From: Variovorax sp. PAMC28562
GTDB taxonomy: Bacteria > Pseudomonadota > Gammaproteobacteria > Burkholderiales > Burkholderiaceae_C
Length of the DNA: 64,000 nucleotides
Direction of reading: 5' to 3'
Assembly (NCBI RefSeq): GCF_014303735.1
Contig: NZ_CP060296.1
Location: 817,501-881,500 of the forward strand
Shown: positions 1 to 10,113 of the stretch, in pieces
How positions within the stretch are numbered: position 1 is the first letter of the stretch
Layout of the letters: every line of letters begins with the position of its first letter
Translations under genes and position numbers: made by a program
Notes under the pieces: model-generated
What the model saw: only the letters and a program-made list of their open reading frames with translations
Database searches by the model: none
What the model was told of the DNA's origin: nothing

Positions 1-454
1 CCGACTGCCATCCTGCGATGAGTGCGTGCAAGACGGATGCGTCGGTGCTCGACTTGATCTTCTCGCGCAAAGCGGCATCGCTCAACAGCTCGGCAATTTC
101 GGAGAGGATCTCGAGGTGTTTCTGCGTCGCCGCTTCGGGCACCAGCAAAAAGATGAGAAGCACGACCGGCTGTTCGTCCGGTGCGTCGAAGCCGATCGCA
201 TTGGCCAACTGGAACACCGCCGCCATCGGCGACTTCAGTCCCTTGATGCGGCCATGCGGAATCGCGACCCCGTGACCCAAGCCGGTTGAACCAAGCCGTT
301 CACGGGCAAAGAGGCTGTCGGTGATGAGGGCTCGGCCCAACCCGTGAAGGTTTTCGAACAGCAAGCCGGCTTCTTCGAAAGCACGTTTTTTGCTGGTGGC
401 GTCGACGCTCACGAGCACTTGGGCGGGTGGCAGGATGGACGCGAGGCGATTCAT
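1..454 (-). CDS. ptsN: PTS IIA-like nitrogen-regulatory protein PtsN (3' end cut by window edge)
   Basis: Reading leftward from the ATG at 454, about 151 codons stay open to the window edge. The protein is an EIIA-Ntr domain, the phosphate acceptor at the end of the nitrogen PTS (PtsP-NPr-PtsN), a cytoplasmic regulator of nitrogen, carbon and potassium balance. The active-site region GHGVAIPHGR lies at residues 60-69, with His67 as the predicted phosphorylated histidine. The family is usually about 150-165 aa, so only a few C-terminal residues should be missing. It lies downstream of hpf on the same strand, the usual beta-proteobacterial order, but a terminator-like hairpin separates the two. 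No clear Shine-Dalgarno precedes the ATG. Family assignment is firm; the start is likely. Confidence 0.88.
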   Translation of the reverse strand, partial: MNRLASILPPAQVLVSVDATSKKRAFEEAGLLFENLHGLGRALITDSLFARERLGSTGLGHGVAIPHGRIKGLKSPMAAVFQLANAIGFDAPDEQPVVLLIFLLVPEAATQKHLEILSEIAELLSDAALREKIKSSTDASVLHALIAGWQS

Positions 455-491
455 GGTGGGGAAGGGCGGGGGCGATTATGCACTGGCCCCG

Positions 492-524
492 AAAAAAGCA
501 AAGGGCCGCTAGCTTGGCGGCCCT
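492..524 (-). terminator. Rho-independent terminator after hpf
   Basis: On the minus strand an 8-bp perfect stem (AGGGCCGC at 517-524 pairing with 502-509, 7-nt loop) is followed by TTTGCTTTTTT at 491-501. It sits between the hpf stop and the ptsN start, so ptsN must depend on read-through or on a very short internal promoter region. Confidence 0.75.
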
Positions 525-556
525 CGATCATGCAAGAGGATTTACCCAAAGGAGAA

Positions 557-886
557 CTACATCACACGTTTAGGCGCTTCGTGATGATGATCTTGCAGAC
601 GGTCTTTGTGGCGCACCACCTGACGGTCGAGCTTGTCGACCAGTTCATCGACGGCGGCGTACAGATCAGCGTTACTGCACTCGGCAAACAAGTCACTGCC
701 CTTGACGTGAATGTTGCACTCCGCCTTTTGCCGGCGTTCCTTTTCCTTTTGCTTTTCCACCGTGAGGATCACCTTCACATCGACCACTTGGTCGAAGTGC
801 CGGGTGATCCGGTCCAGCTTGCTCGTGACATAGCTTCGCAATGCGGGCGTGACGTCGAGGTGATGGCCGCTGATCGTCAGATTCAT
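557..886 (-). CDS. hpf: Ribosome hibernation promoting factor HPF
   Basis: The 109-aa protein starts [17 protein letters not shown] and has the full HPF/RaiA fold (beta1 NLTISGHH, helix [15 protein letters not shown], a charged central strand with EKQKEKERR, and the C-terminal helix [19 protein letters not shown]). It binds the decoding region of 30S subunits and promotes 100S dimers or inactive 70S ribosomes in stationary phase. It lacks the extra C-terminal domain of long HPF, so it is a short type. The start at 886 is chosen over an upstream ATG at 925 because AGGAGGT lies just before it. It is followed by a terminator and ptsN; rpoN, the more usual upstream neighbour, is not next to it here. 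Confidence 0.93.
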   Translation of the reverse strand: MNLTISGHHLDVTPALRSYVTSKLDRITRHFDQVVDVKVILTVEKQKEKERRQKAECNIHVKGSDLFAECSNADLYAAVDELVDKLDRQVVRHKDRLQDHHHEAPKRVM

Positions 887-1032
887 GAATGACCTCCTGG
901 GAAACGTTGCAGAAATGGCCAGCATTCCGGGATGGAAAGTGGCCGGCGGAAACGGAATGGCACCGGAACAGAAACGGAAGGATTGTTGGGAGTGGGGTGG
1001 AGCGCCAAGCAGAAAGAGGGTGGGTTCGATTC

Positions 1033-1061
1033 ACTATGCCCACGTTGCCGAGGCATTGCAA
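1033..1061 (-). promoter_or_regulatory. Candidate sigma70 promoter for hpf
   Basis: On the minus strand, TTGCAA (1056-1061) and CATAGT (1033-1038) are separated by exactly 17 bp; each matches consensus at 4 of 6 positions. It would give an hpf leader of roughly 140 nt. A small inverted repeat (CCCCAA-cat-TTGGGG, 1073-1087) lies just upstream. The rest of the 331-bp gene-free stretch 887-1217 shows no coding potential I trust. Confidence 0.35.
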
Positions 1062-1217
1062 TCCCTCTCTTTCCCCAACATTTGGGGTGACTTTGGGGAC
1101 ACATTTGTCCGCTACCTAATTCATAGCAGTTCGTGTGCGCCCGCATTGGTCGGCAATTCGATTCAGCCGCAAATCAAAGCCCGGTCGTCGTTACATCGCC
1201 ACGCCGCCGGCAGGGGA

Positions 1218-3365
1218 TCAACGCCAGCTCGCTCGCATCCGGCTCAGCAAATCGATGGTCGCGGCGGGTGGCGGCACCGCGGGCGCCCTCGCAGGCGGTG
1301 CGGGCCATGTCACCTGCTCGAACCGTGCCGTGTCGGCCGCGGTAATGAAGCGAGTGCGCCCGGCATAAAGGTGCCGGTCACCGCGCACGGCCTGCTGCGT
1401 GACATAAAAGCGCTGCGGCACCAGCAGGTGCAAGTGGTCGCGCGCCCGCGTCATGGCAACGTAAAGCAACCGCCGCTCTTCCTCGAGCTCCTCGGCGCCC
1501 TGAGCAACGTCGGCCGGCATGCAGCCGTCGACCACATTGAGCACGTGAACCGAGTTCCATTCCTGGCCTTTGGCCGAGTGGATGGTCGACAGGATCAGAT
1601 AGTCCTCGTCGAGCAGCGGTGGCCCAGAGCGATCGCTCGTGGCCTCAGGCGGATCGAGCGTGAGCTCGGTCAAAAATCGCTCGCGCGAGGCATAACCGGA
1701 GGCGAGCCGCGCCAGCTGTTCGACGTCGCCACGTCGCACGCCCGAGGTGTCGTCGTGCAGCCGTTCGAGGTGCGGGATGTACCAGCGCAACGCGAGTTCC
1801 ATATCGGCTGGCCAGCTGAGCGACGACTCACGCAAGGCAGCGTACGTTTCGGCAAAGCGTTGCCATTCGACCTGCGCTGCAGCGGGCGGCATGAATGCCT
1901 TTACCGCGGCGCCGGGGTCGGCGGCCACGTCCATGGCATCCAGCAGGCGTGTTGCTGTCGCCGGCCCGATGCCCGGAATCATCTGCGTCACGCGAAAGCC
2001 TGCCATCCGGCCGCGCGGGTTCTCGGCAAAGCGCAGCACCGCGAGGAGGTCTTTGACGTGCGCGGCTTCGAGAAACTTGAGGCCGCCGTATTTAACGAAC
2101 GGGATGTTGCGCCGCGCCAGTTCGAGCTCCAGCGCCGCACTGTGCGTCGAGGTGCGAAAGAGCACCGCCTGCGACTTGAGCGCGAGCCCGCCCTCACGGT
2201 GCGCGAGCACGCGGTCGGCCACCCAGCGCGCTTGCTGCGCTTCGTCGGGCACCAGCACGAGTTGAGGCCGGCCGGCCGAAGCCTTGTCGGTCCACAGCGT
2301 CTTGGCATGCCGTTCGGCCGCCTGTGCGATGACGGCGTTCGACACGTCGAGGATCGGCTGCGTAGAGCGGTAGTTGCGTTCCAGCGTGACGATGCGCGCC
2401 TGGCGCGTGAACTGCATCGGAAAGTCGAGGATGTTGCGCACCGTGGCGCCCCGAAACGAATAGATCGATTGCGCGTCGTCGCCGACCACTGTCACGCCAC
2501 GGCCATCGGGCTTGAGCGCCATCAGGATCGAGGCCTGCAAGCGGTTCGTGTCCTGGTATTCGTCGACCAGCACGTGGTCGAAACGCGCGCCGACCTGTGC
2601 AGCCAACGTGGGCTCGGCGACCATGCCCGCCCAGTACAACAGCAGGTCGTCGTAGTCGAGCACGTTCTGCTGCTGCTTGGCCTCGACATAAGCGCCGAAC
2701 AAGCGCTTGAGTTCTACCTCCCATTCGGCACACCACGGAAACGCCTGCTTCAGCACGTCGCCCAGCGGCGCACAGGTGTTGACGGTGCGGGAGTAGATCG
2801 ACAGGCAGGTGCCCTTGTGCGGAAAGCGTCGGGTGCTGCTCGACAACCCGCGTTCATGCCGGACCCAACCCATCAGGTCTTCCGCATCGCCGCGATCGTG
2901 GATGGTGAAGTTGTCGTTCAGTCCGATGTGCGCCGCGTATTCGCGCAACAGTCGCGCGCCGATGCCGTGAAAGGTGCCGGCCCAAGGCAACGCCGGCGGC
3001 ACCTCCGACTTGAGTGCGAACACCCGTGCCACGACCTGGCCGGCGCGGCGCTCCATCTCTTGCGCGGCGCGACGCGAAAACGTCAGCAGCAGGATGCGCT
3101 GCGGATCGGTGCCTTGCGCGATGAGCCGCGCCACGCGGTGCGCGAGCGTGCTGGTCTTGCCGGAGCCGGCACCGGCGATCACCAGCAGCGGTCGGTCGTC
3201 GCAAGCAGGTTCGCCAAATGCCGCATAGACACCGTGCTCGACCGCTGCCCGCTGTTCATCGTTGAGGTCGGCCAGCGCCGCAGCGAGCCGCTCTGCCTGC
3301 GTGGTCGGTGCCGCGCCATGCGCTGAAAGATGCGGAGGGAGAAGGGTCGGCGCCACGGTCTGCAT
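1218..3365 (-). CDS. UvrD/Rep-family ATP-dependent DNA helicase
   Basis: A superfamily 1A 3'-5' helicase of about 715 aa. All core motifs are visible in order: Q motif LNDEQRAAVEHG, Walker A AGAGSGKTSTLAHR, motif Ia LLLTFSRRAAQEM, TFHGIGARLLREYA, Walker B VDEYQDTN, motif III GDDAQSIYSFRGA, motif IV LERNYRST, motif V STIHSAKGQEWNSVHV and motif VI EEERRLLYVAMTRARD. It probably acts in repair, replication restart or recombination, but UvrD, Rep and PcrA roles cannot be separated by eye, so I give no symbol. The start at 3365 (MQTVAPTLL) is preferred over an in-frame ATG at 3428, whose extra 21 residues cover the divergent promoter region of corA; neither has a strong Shine-Dalgarno. The core is intact. 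Confidence 0.9.
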   Translation of the reverse strand: MQTVAPTLLPPHLSAHGAAPTTQAERLAAALADLNDEQRAAVEHGVYAAFGEPACDDRPLLVIAGAGSGKTSTLAHRVARLIAQGTDPQRILLLTFSRRAAQEMERRAGQVVARVFALKSEVPPALPWAGTFHGIGARLLREYAAHIGLNDNFTIHDRGDAEDLMGWVRHERGLSSSTRRFPHKGTCLSIYSRTVNTCAPLGDVLKQAFPWCAEWEVELKRLFGAYVEAKQQQNVLDYDDLLLYWAGMVAEPTLAAQVGARFDHVLVDEYQDTNRLQASILMALKPDGRGVTVVGDDAQSIYSFRGATVRNILDFPMQFTRQARIVTLERNYRSTQPILDVSNAVIAQAAERHAKTLWTDKASAGRPQLVLVPDEAQQARWVADRVLAHREGGLALKSQAVLFRTSTHSAALELELARRNIPFVKYGGLKFLEAAHVKDLLAVLRFAENPRGRMAGFRVTQMIPGIGPATATRLLDAMDVAADPGAAVKAFMPPAAAQVEWQRFAETYAALRESSLSWPADMELALRWYIPHLERLHDDTSGVRRGDVEQLARLASGYASRERFLTELTLDPPEATSDRSGPPLLDEDYLILSTIHSAKGQEWNSVHVLNVVDGCMPADVAQGAEELEEERRLLYVAMTRARDHLHLLVPQRFYVTQQAVRGDRHLYAGRTRFITAADTARFEQVTWPAPPARAPAVPPPAATIDLLSRMRASWR

Positions 3366-3425
3366 TGGCGCAACTTTACTGGATGCCCATCCAGATGCGT
3401 GACCGTTACATGACGGGCCCGGTGA

Positions 3426-3431
3426 CATAAT
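3426..3431 (+). promoter_or_regulatory. Possible -10 element upstream of corA
   Basis: CATAAT matches 5 of 6 consensus positions in the gap between the divergent helicase gene and corA. No convincing -35 lies 16-18 bp upstream, so this is a weak suggestion. Confidence 0.2.
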
Positions 3432-3578
3432 TCGCGCCTTGCTGTAACCGGAGACTCCGCCTTGGAAACCTACCCGTCTTGGCAGCTTTCGGTTCCCGTT
3501 TGACGCGCGTGTCGATCGAGGGATTCGGAAGCGCCCCGCCCTCGTTCAACCGCACAGTCCATTCACGGGAGTGAGCCC

Positions 3579-4571
3579 ATGCTCAATATCTTTACGCTCG
3601 CCAACGGGCGCCTCGTCCAGGAAGAAATCGAGTCGCTCGAAGAGCTGTCGAAATTCCAGCCGATCTGGGTCGACCTCGAGTCGCCATCGGTCGACGAAAA
3701 GCGCTGGATCAAACAGTATTACGGCCTCTCCATCCCCGAAGACGCGATGGACGAGGACATCGAAGAGTCGGCCCGCTTCTACGAAGAAGACAACGGCGAA
3801 CTGCATATTCGCAGCGACTTTTTGATCGACGACGACGACGACCCACGCTCGGTGCGCGTCGCCTTCATCTTGAACCAGCACAACAGCGAGTTGCGCAGCC
3901 GCGGCGTGCTGTTCTCCATCCACGACGAAGACGTGCCGGTGTTCCGCTTGCTGCGCATGCGCGCGCGCCGCGCACCGGGGCTGATCGAAGACGCCAAGGA
4001 AGTGCTGCTGAAACTGTTCGACGCCGACGCCGAATACTCCGCCGACACGCTGGAAAACATCTACGACGAACTGAAGAAAGTCAGCGAACAGGTGCTGGCC
4101 GGAAAGATGACCGACGACCTGGCCAGCGAAGTGCTTGGCGAGATCGCACGCCACGAAGACCTGAACAGCCGCATTCGGCGCAACGTGATGGACACGCGCC
4201 GCGCGGTCAGCTTCATGATGCGCAGCAAGATGCTGAACGCCGAGCAATTCGAAGAAGCGCGGCAGATCCTGCGCGACATCGAGTCGCTCGACAACCACAC
4301 CGCGTTCCTGTTCGACAAGATCAACTTCCTGATGGATGCGACCGTCGGTTTCATCAACATCAACCAGAACAAGATCATCAAGATTTTTTCCGTGGCGAGC
4401 GTGGCGCTGCTGCCGCCGACGCTGGTGGCCAGCATCTACGGCATGAACATGAAGTTCCCGGAGCTGGAATGGCTCGGGCCAACGCTCAGCTACCCCTATG
4501 TCGTGGCTTTCATGATCGCCAGTGCCCTGGGGCCGATGTGGTACTTCGGGCGCAAGGGCTGGTTGAGTTGA
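3579..4571 (+). CDS. corA: Magnesium/cobalt transporter CorA
   Basis: At 330 aa this is a typical CorA pentameric channel for Mg2+. A large acidic cytoplasmic N-terminal domain (with DDDDD near residues 84-88) leads to a long helix, then two C-terminal membrane segments (about 265-287 and 305-323). The signature YGMN at about 287-290 closes the first membrane helix and is followed by MKFPEL, and the C-terminus is the usual short basic tail (GRKGWLS). GGGAGTGAG precedes the ATG at an appropriate distance. It is monocistronic, divergent from the helicase gene and convergent with the nucleosidase gene. Family and start are both secure. Confidence 0.96.
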   Translation: MLNIFTLANGRLVQEEIESLEELSKFQPIWVDLESPSVDEKRWIKQYYGLSIPEDAMDEDIEESARFYEEDNGELHIRSDFLIDDDDDPRSVRVAFILNQHNSELRSRGVLFSIHDEDVPVFRLLRMRARRAPGLIEDAKEVLLKLFDADAEYSADTLENIYDELKKVSEQVLAGKMTDDLASEVLGEIARHEDLNSRIRRNVMDTRRAVSFMMRSKMLNAEQFEEARQILRDIESLDNHTAFLFDKINFLMDATVGFININQNKIIKIFSVASVALLPPTLVASIYGMNMKFPELEWLGPTLSYPYVVAFMIASALGPMWYFGRKGWLS

Positions 4572-4620
4572 GCTCGCCCCCAGGTCGCTGCGCACTTCGT
4601 GTCGCCGCTCCCACCCCCTG

Positions 4621-4668
4621 ACCGGGGGCAACACCAGCGGCCGGGCGGAGCCCGTGCTGCGGTGTTCC
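4621..4668. repeat. Structured intergenic repeat between convergent genes
   Basis: Nested inverted repeats: AACACC (4630-4635) pairs with GGTGTT (4661-4666), AGC (4636-4638) with GCT (4656-4658), and GGGC (4643-4646) with GCCC (4650-4653) around a GGA loop. A separate CCCC-tgac-CGGGG hairpin precedes it. It lies between the corA stop and the nucleosidase stop and could serve as a bidirectional transcript end. It resembles dispersed palindromes I recall from Comamonadaceae intergenic regions; that link is from memory and unverified. Confidence 0.55.
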
Positions 4669-4686
4669 TGAACTGATACCGGGACG

Positions 4687-5430
4687 TTAGTCGAGCAGGG
4701 GGAGAAGGGCGCCGATCAGGGCTCTGGCTTGCTTGCCTGCGACTTGGGAGAGGTACGCGGGGAAGTCGACGTGGGCCGTGTCGTCGGCACGGTCGGAGAT
4801 GTTTCTTACTGCGGCGAAGGGGATGGCGTAGTCGTGGCAGACCTGGGCTACCGCTGCGCCCTCCATGTCTACGGCGAGGGCTTCGGGGAGGTCGCGCTGC
4901 AGGGTCAGCGCTTCATGCGCGGCTGAAACGAAGCGGTCGCCGCTGACCAGCAATCCTTTGTGGATGCGCATGCCGCCGAGGCTGAAGCGGGCGCGTGTCG
5001 CGGCGTCGAACACGCCGGTCGAGACGGCGCCTGCGGCCATCGCGAGCAGGTCGACCAACTCTTCGTCGGCGGCGAAGCGCGAGCGGCCGTAGAGCGGCAC
5101 CTCGTGACGCGGGAACAGTGGCGATGCATCCATGTCGTGCTGCAGAAACGCTGTGCCGATGACGGTGTCGCCGACCCGCACGTCTGGGTGCAAACCGCCG
5201 GCCACACCGGTGAACACGATACGTCGAACACCGAAGCGTTCGATCAGCGCCGTCGCCGTGGTTGCCGCGGCGACCTTGCCGATGCGCGACAGCGCCAGCA
5301 CCACCGGCTTGCCGTGCCAGCGGCCGGTGTGGAAATCGCGGCCCGCATGCCGGACATGCATCGCTTCTTCGAGCTGCTCGCGCAGGCCGTGCTGCTCTTC
5401 GGGCAGCGCACTCAGGATGGCCGTCGGCAT
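4687..5430 (-). CDS. mtnN: 5'-methylthioadenosine/S-adenosylhomocysteine nucleosidase
   Basis: A 247-aa PNP/UDP-phosphorylase-fold enzyme that hydrolyses MTA and SAH to adenine plus the thioribose sugar, in methyl recycling. The N-terminal SALPEE supplies the catalytic Glu (residue 12), VFTGVAGGLHPDVRVGD is the base/ribose-binding strand, LAVDMEGAAVAQVC carries the ribose-binding Met-Glu pair, and NISDRAD supplies the catalytic Asp. It is slightly longer than E. coli MtnN (232 aa). It is the last gene of a minus-strand run, 46 bp after the dipeptide-binding protein gene, and may be cotranscribed with it. Confusion with other purine nucleosidases is possible but less likely. Confidence 0.87.
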   Translation of the reverse strand: MPTAILSALPEEQHGLREQLEEAMHVRHAGRDFHTGRWHGKPVVLALSRIGKVAAATTATALIERFGVRRIVFTGVAGGLHPDVRVGDTVIGTAFLQHDMDASPLFPRHEVPLYGRSRFAADEELVDLLAMAAGAVSTGVFDAATRARFSLGGMRIHKGLLVSGDRFVSAAHEALTLQRDLPEALAVDMEGAAVAQVCHDYAIPFAAVRNISDRADDTAHVDFPAYLSQVAGKQARALIGALLPLLD

Positions 5431-5476
5431 CAGAGCACCCCGACGTTCGCGGTCGCTTCCGCCATGGCTTGCGCAA

Positions 5477-7075
5477 TCACTTCATGTCGACGCCATAGAA
5501 GGTGTGACGGCCGAAGGGGCTCAGCTTGAAGTCGACGACTTCCTTGCGCACCGGCTTCAACTGCACGGCGTGGGCGATGGTGAACCAAGGTGCTTGTTCC
5601 TTGAAAATGACCTGTGCCTTCTTATAGAGCGCGTCGCGATCGACCTGCTTGGGCGTCGACTTGGCCTTGACCACCAGATCGTCATATGGCTGGTAGCAAA
5701 ACTTGGCGACGTTGCCGCCGTTGTTCTTGGCAGCATCGCAGCCCAACAGGGTGTGCAAGAAGTTGTCCGGATCGCCGTTGTCGCCGGTCCAGCCGAACAT
5801 GCCCATCTGGTGCTCGCCGGCCTGCAGGCGCTTCCTGTACTCACCCCACTCGAATGTCTTGATCTCGGCCTTGACGCCGATCTTGGCTAGATCGGCCTGC
5901 ATCAGCTCGGCGATGCGCTTGGCGTTCGGGTTGTAGGGGCGCTGCACCGGCATGGCCCACAGGTCGGTCGTGAAGCCGTTGGCGAGACCGGCTTCGGCCA
6001 GCAGCTTCTTGGCAGCAACGGGATCGTAGGGATCGTCCTTGACCGCATCGTTGTAAGACCACATGGTCGGCGGAATCGGGTTCTTGGCGGCGACGCCGGT
6101 CGTCAGGTAGACGCCATCGATGATCGCCTTCTTGTCGATCGCCATGTTGATGGCCTTGCGCACGCGCACGTCGTCGAACGGCTTCTTCGTCGTGTTGTAC
6201 GCGAGGTAGCCGACATTGAGGCCGGCCTGCTCGAGCACCTGCACGTTCGGGTCTTTGCGGATGGCGTCGAGGTCCGCCGGGTTGGGGTACGGCATCACAT
6301 GGCACTCGCCTTTCTGCAGCTTCGCCCAGCGCACCGATGCATCGGGCGTGATCGAGAAAATCAGGTCGTCGATCTTCGCCTTGCCGCCCCAGTATTGCGG
6401 GAACGCCTTGAAGCGGACGATGGCGTCCTTCTGGTACTGCACCAGATAGAACGGGCCGGTGCCGATTGGGTCCTGGTCGATCTTTTCAGGCGTGCCGGCC
6501 TTCAGCATCGCGATCGCGTATTCCTTCGATTGCACGCCGGCGTACGGCATCGCGAGGTTGGCAAGGAACGGTGCCTCGGGCTTGTTGAGGACGATCTTCA
6601 CGGTGTAGTCGTCGATGCGATCCACCGTCTTCAAAAGCTTGGGCATACCCATGTCGTTGAAGTACGAGTGGTTCTGGCTCGTGACCTTGAAGTACGGGTC
6701 GTTCTCTTTCCACTGTCGCTCGATCGAAAAGATGAAGTCGTCGGCGTTGAAGTCGCGCGTCGGCTTGAAGTTCTTGCTGGTGGTGTGCCACTTCACGCCC
6801 TTGCGCAGCTTGAAGGTGTACTCGGTGCCGTCGGGTGAGATGGTCCAGCTCTCGGCCAGACTGGGCTCCACCTTGGTGCCGCCGCGTTCGAACTGGACGA
6901 CGTTGTCGTAGACCTGCGTGGTCACGTCGAACGAGGTGCCCGTCGTATTGACGGCCGGATAGAAATTCTCGGGACTTCCTTCCGAACAGAAGACCAATGT
7001 CTTGGCCGCCGCAGCGCCGCAAGTGAGGGCAAAGGCCATCGGCAGCAGCACCGATGCGAGACGAACATTCTTCAT
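5477..7075 (-). CDS. dppA: Dipeptide ABC transporter substrate-binding protein, DppA-type
   Basis: A 532-aa periplasmic protein of SBP family 5. A signal peptide (about residues 1-24, ending GAAAA before KTLVFCSEG) is followed by the typical lobes: SPENFYPAVNTTGTSFD, LAESWTISPDGTEYTFKLR, the DPIGTGPFYL loop, and DDVRVRKAINMAIDK. The FCSEGSPE start and GWTGDNGDPDNF segment are characteristic of DppA proteins. It captures dipeptides for the adjacent permease. The start has a near-ideal AGAAGGAGAT upstream. Unusually it is the last component of its operon, 66 bp after the dppF-type ATPase. It differs clearly from the two other family-5 binding proteins in this window, which resemble each other. 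Confidence 0.9.
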   Translation of the reverse strand: MKNVRLASVLLPMAFALTCGAAAAKTLVFCSEGSPENFYPAVNTTGTSFDVTTQVYDNVVQFERGGTKVEPSLAESWTISPDGTEYTFKLRKGVKWHTTSKNFKPTRDFNADDFIFSIERQWKENDPYFKVTSQNHSYFNDMGMPKLLKTVDRIDDYTVKIVLNKPEAPFLANLAMPYAGVQSKEYAIAMLKAGTPEKIDQDPIGTGPFYLVQYQKDAIVRFKAFPQYWGGKAKIDDLIFSITPDASVRWAKLQKGECHVMPYPNPADLDAIRKDPNVQVLEQAGLNVGYLAYNTTKKPFDDVRVRKAINMAIDKKAIIDGVYLTTGVAAKNPIPPTMWSYNDAVKDDPYDPVAAKKLLAEAGLANGFTTDLWAMPVQRPYNPNAKRIAELMQADLAKIGVKAEIKTFEWGEYRKRLQAGEHQMGMFGWTGDNGDPDNFLHTLLGCDAAKNNGGNVAKFCYQPYDDLVVKAKSTPKQVDRDALYKKAQVIFKEQAPWFTIAHAVQLKPVRKEVVDFKLSPFGRHTFYGVDMK

Positions 7076-7141
7076 GGGATCTCCTTCTCAAAAAACTGAA
7101 CGACAAAACGGGTCACGAAGTGACGTGGTGACTCAGCGAAT

Positions 7142-8190
7142 TCAGAACGCCATCGGCGAGCGCGCGATCTGCACCGCGACCGGCCCATCGATGAACTTCT
7201 CGGCATAGTGGCACGCCACCATGCGCTCGTCGAGTGCGCGCAGCAGCGGGCGCTCGATGTGGCAGCGTTCGGTAGCGTGCCCACAGCGCGTGCTGAACAC
7301 GCAACCGGCCGGAGGATCGAGCGGCGACGGCAACTCACCCTGCAACACGATGCGCGCGGTCGCGAGCCCCGGCGTGGATGCCAGCAGCGCTTGCGTGTAG
7401 GGATGCAGCGGACGCGCAAAGATGCGCGCGTTAGGCCCCTGCTCCACAGCGTGGCCGAGGTACATGACCAGCACATCGTGCGCGATGTGCCGCACCACGC
7501 CCAGGTCGTGCGAAATGAAAAGGTATGCGAGCCCGAGCTCGGCCTGCAGGTCCGCCAGCAGATTCAACACCTGCGCCTGGATCGACACGTCGAGCGCCGA
7601 CACCGGCTCGTCTGCCACCAGCAGCCGCGGCTCCAGCATGAGTGCCCGCGCGATGGCGATACGCTGCCGCTGGCCGCCGGAGAACATGTGCGGATATCGG
7701 TTGGCATGTTCGGGCCGCAGGCCGACACGCGCCAACATGTCGCACGCCTTGGCGGCACGGTCGGCCTTGCTCAACGCCGTGTTGATGGCGAGCGGGTCTT
7801 CTAGTACGGCTGCGATCTTCTTGCGTGGGTTGAGCGAGCCGAATGGGTTCTGGAACACCAACTGCACGGCCTGGCGCAGCTCACGCTTGCGGTCGAGCGG
7901 CGGGTCGACCGCGTCGACGCCGATCAAAGTGAGGCGGCCCGATGTCGGCTTTTCTATCAACGACACCATGCGTGCCAACGTCGACTTGCCGCACCCCGAT
8001 TCACCGACCACCGCGAGCGTGCGGCCGCGCGCCAGCCTGAACGAAACGCCGCCGACGGCCTGCAATTTCGCAGGCGCACGGAACAACCCGCGCCGCACCT
8101 CGTAGACGCGCTTCAGGTCGACCGCCTCGACCACGGTTTCGCTCGACGAGGGTTCTGTCGTCATCGATTTCAAATCGGGCTCGGCGGCGC

Positions 8191-8194
<4 letters not shown>
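7142..8194 (-). CDS. dppF: Dipeptide ABC transporter ATPase, DppF-type
   Basis: A 350-aa ATPase that energises dipeptide uptake as one half of a DppD-DppF pair at the inner membrane. Walker [10 protein letters not shown], the family-typical [15 protein letters not shown]-loop, signature [15 protein letters not shown], Walker [14 protein letters not shown] and the switch ISHDLGVV are all present, and the C-terminus has the oligopeptide-transporter extension with Cys residues ([16 protein letters not shown]). The start at 8194 overlaps the stop of the preceding ATPase gene by 4 bp (ATGA), so translation is probably coupled. Nothing is missing from the catalytic core. Confidence 0.92.
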
Positions 8195-9206
<1,012 letters not shown>

Positions 9207-9210
<4 letters not shown>

Positions 9211-10112
9211 CGTTTCAACTTCGGGTCGAGCGCATCGCGCAGCCCGTCGCCCAGCAGGTTGAAGGCGAGCACAGCGATCAGGATCGCCAGCCCCGGAAAC
9301 GTCACGACCCACCACGCGCGCAACACGAACTCACGCGCGTCGGCCAGCATCGTTCCCCACTCGGGCGATGGCGGCTGCGCACCGAGGCCGAGAAAGCCGA
9401 GCGCCGCCGCATCGAGGATGGCCGTCGAGACGCCGAGCGACGCCTGCACGATCAGCGGCGCCGCGCAGTTGGGCAGCACCTCGCTGAACATGAGCCGCAA
9501 GGTACTGGCACCGCTGACGCGTGCCGCCGTCACGTAGTCGCGCGAAACTTCGGTGATGACCGCCGCCCGCGTGATGCGCACGTAATGCGGCAGCACGACG
9601 ATCGCCACCGCGAGCATCGCGTTGACGAGCCCCGGCCCAAGAATCGCCACCACCACGATGGCCAGCAGCAGGCTCGGCAAGGTCAGCACGATGTCCATCG
9701 CCCGCATGATCGCGATCTCGACGACGCCACGAAAGAAGCCTGCGATGAGGCCGAGTGAGACGCCCACGATCACCGACATCGCCACCACCGCGATGCCGAT
9801 CGACAACGACAGGCGCGCGCCGAACATGAGGCGCGACAGGATGTCGCGGCCGATGGCGTCGGTGCCGAGGAAGTAAGTGATCGAGCCGCCCTGCTGCCAG
9901 AACGGTGGCCGCAAGAATGCGGCGCTGTTCGTGAGGTTGGGCGCGTGCGGTGCGATCAGCGGAGCCGCCAACGCAACGAACAACAGTACGACGATGACGA
10001 CGAGCCCCATCACAGCGCCCCGGTTCGCCGAGAACGCGGCCCAGAACTCGCGCCATGGCCCGGGCGGTGCGGTCATCACGAGGATGGGCGAAGAAGAGGT
10101 GGACAAGGCCAT
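9207..10112 (-). CDS. dppC: Dipeptide ABC transporter permease, DppC-type
   Basis: A 301-aa inner-membrane permease with an N-terminal membrane helix (about 34-53), a periplasmic loop containing [15 protein letters not shown], and five more helices. The EAA coupling motif ([17 protein letters not shown]) contacts the ATPases, and [18 protein letters not shown] is the conserved C-terminal loop of this family. It begins one base after the dppB stop and overlaps dppD by 4 bp, consistent with stoichiometric coupled translation. Confidence 0.93.
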
Positions 10113-10113
10113 G

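Noticed and set aside
900..935. A possible sigma54 promoter (TGGC...TGCA) just before hpf on the minus strand
   Set aside because: The GG-to-GC spacing is 8 rather than 10, and it would leave almost no leader before the Shine-Dalgarno.
885..3326. A long plus-strand open frame of over 800 codons opposite the UvrD-family gene
   Set aside because: It is antisense to an intact helicase with all motifs, is rich in Arg, His and Ala, and resembles no protein family; it is a GC-bias shadow.
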